This document shows positions 6,600 through 6,954 of a DNA stretch of 6,954 nucleotides, one piece after another (positions within the stretch are counted from its first letter, which is position 1; each line of letters opens with the position of its first letter). The notes under the pieces are model-generated. The model searched no databases, had not been told where the DNA came from, and saw nothing but the letters and a program-made list of their open reading frames with translations. Made by a program: the position numbers and the translations under genes. Source of the stretch: Deltaproteobacteria bacterium (GTDB taxonomy: Bacteria > Desulfobacterota > GWC2-55-46 > S146-70); assembly GCA_015492395.1 (NCBI GenBank), contig WGFD01000343.1, positions 1 to 6,954 on the forward strand. The letters run 5' to 3'.

Positions 6600-6954
6600 A
6601 TGAAGAGGGACAATGATGTCAGGGAGGTCAAGAAGGAGTATAACAGGCCCAGGAACTGGTTCGAGAGCCTCAACTGTGCAATAGAAGGTGTGCTGTATGC
6701 GGTCAGGACACAGAGAAACATGCGTTACCACTTCATCATCGCCTCCTTCGTCCTGCTTGTCAGTCTATTCCTGAATCTTCCAGCAACAGAATTCATGCTC
6801 CTTGTCATATCGGTAATCCTGCTGCTCTTCGCCGAGATGGTAAATACTGCCGTAGAAGAGACCGTCGACCTGATAGAATCCAAGCACAATATATTTGCCA
6901 AGAATGCGAAGGATATCGCTGCCGGCGCGGTGCTTATTTCTTCTCTCTGTGTAG
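6600..6954 (+). CDS. dgkA: Undecaprenol/diacylglycerol kinase, cut by window end
   Basis: The first 118 codons are visible, and the frame runs open to the window edge. The protein is of the small integral-membrane DgkA type: a soluble, basic N-terminus with an NWFESLNCAIEG amphipathic segment, membrane helices at about 43-60 and 62-80, and the family signature EMVNTAVEETVD (79-90) with Glu79, Asn82 and Glu86. After that come AKNAKDIAAGAV and the start of the third helix. Members phosphorylate diacylglycerol or, in most Gram-positive homologues, undecaprenol, using ATP at the membrane. The gene neighbourhood matches the Gram-positive-type arrangement, so undecaprenol is at least as likely a substrate. 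ATG 6600 lies 3 nt after the ybeY stop with no clear Shine-Dalgarno, suggesting translational coupling. The end of the protein, and whether it is fused to another domain, cannot be seen. Confidence 0.93.
   Translation, partial: MKRDNDVREVKKEYNRPRNWFESLNCAIEGVLYAVRTQRNMRYHFIIASFVLLVSLFLNLPATEFMLLVISVILLLFAEMVNTAVEETVDLIESKHNIFAKNAKDIAAGAVLISSLCV

Overview
The window looks like a chromosomal piece of a Gram-negative-type, probably anaerobic bacterium, such as a Desulfobacterota, Nitrospirota or related metagenomic lineage. This placement is a weak inference. It rests on a B12-type radical SAM protein beside a GH57 protein, intermediate GC, and frequent AGG/AGA (Arg) and ATA (Ile) codons. No marker in the window fixes the taxon. 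All six genes are on the + strand. I see no tRNA, rRNA, CRISPR array, transposase or phage gene.

Layout. Positions 1-173 are non-coding as far as I can see. A good extended -10 promoter (174-202) precedes a B12-binding radical SAM protein (248-1567). Its stop codon lies inside a long nested inverted repeat (1561-1614). A 236-bp spacer rich in short palindromes leads to a strong ribosome binding site and a GH57/DUF1957 protein (1804-3495). From 29 nt after it runs a tightly packed block: phoH (3525-4505), a 7TM-HD protein of the PgpH/YqfF c-di-AMP phosphodiesterase family (4502-6271), ybeY (6168-6596) and the start of an undecaprenol/diacylglycerol kinase gene, dgkA (6600 to the window edge).

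How the genes relate. The order phoH - yqfF/pgpH - ybeY - dgkA is a well-known conserved neighbourhood, seen for example in Firmicutes, where cdd and era usually follow. It joins an RNA-associated ATPase, second-messenger turnover, rRNA processing and lipid-carrier phosphorylation. The junctions here are a 4-nt ATGA overlap, a 104-nt out-of-frame overlap and a 3-nt gap, so translation is probably coupled. The GH57 gene sits at the head of this block and may share its transcript.

Most notable points. (1) The GH57 protein keeps the fold-defining motifs of the glycogen branching enzyme group but has lost the catalytic nucleophile (Glu to Arg191), the acid/base (Asp to Asn373), the first His of the HxH motif (Asn12) and probably two active-site Trp residues. 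It looks like a retained pseudoenzyme. (2) The 7TM-HD protein has only about 60 residues where the family usually carries a large extracytoplasmic domain, while its HD metal site is complete. (3) Its C-terminal tail is overprinted by the start of ybeY over 104 nt. (4) The spacer around 1561-1726 holds more dyad symmetry than an ordinary intergenic region.
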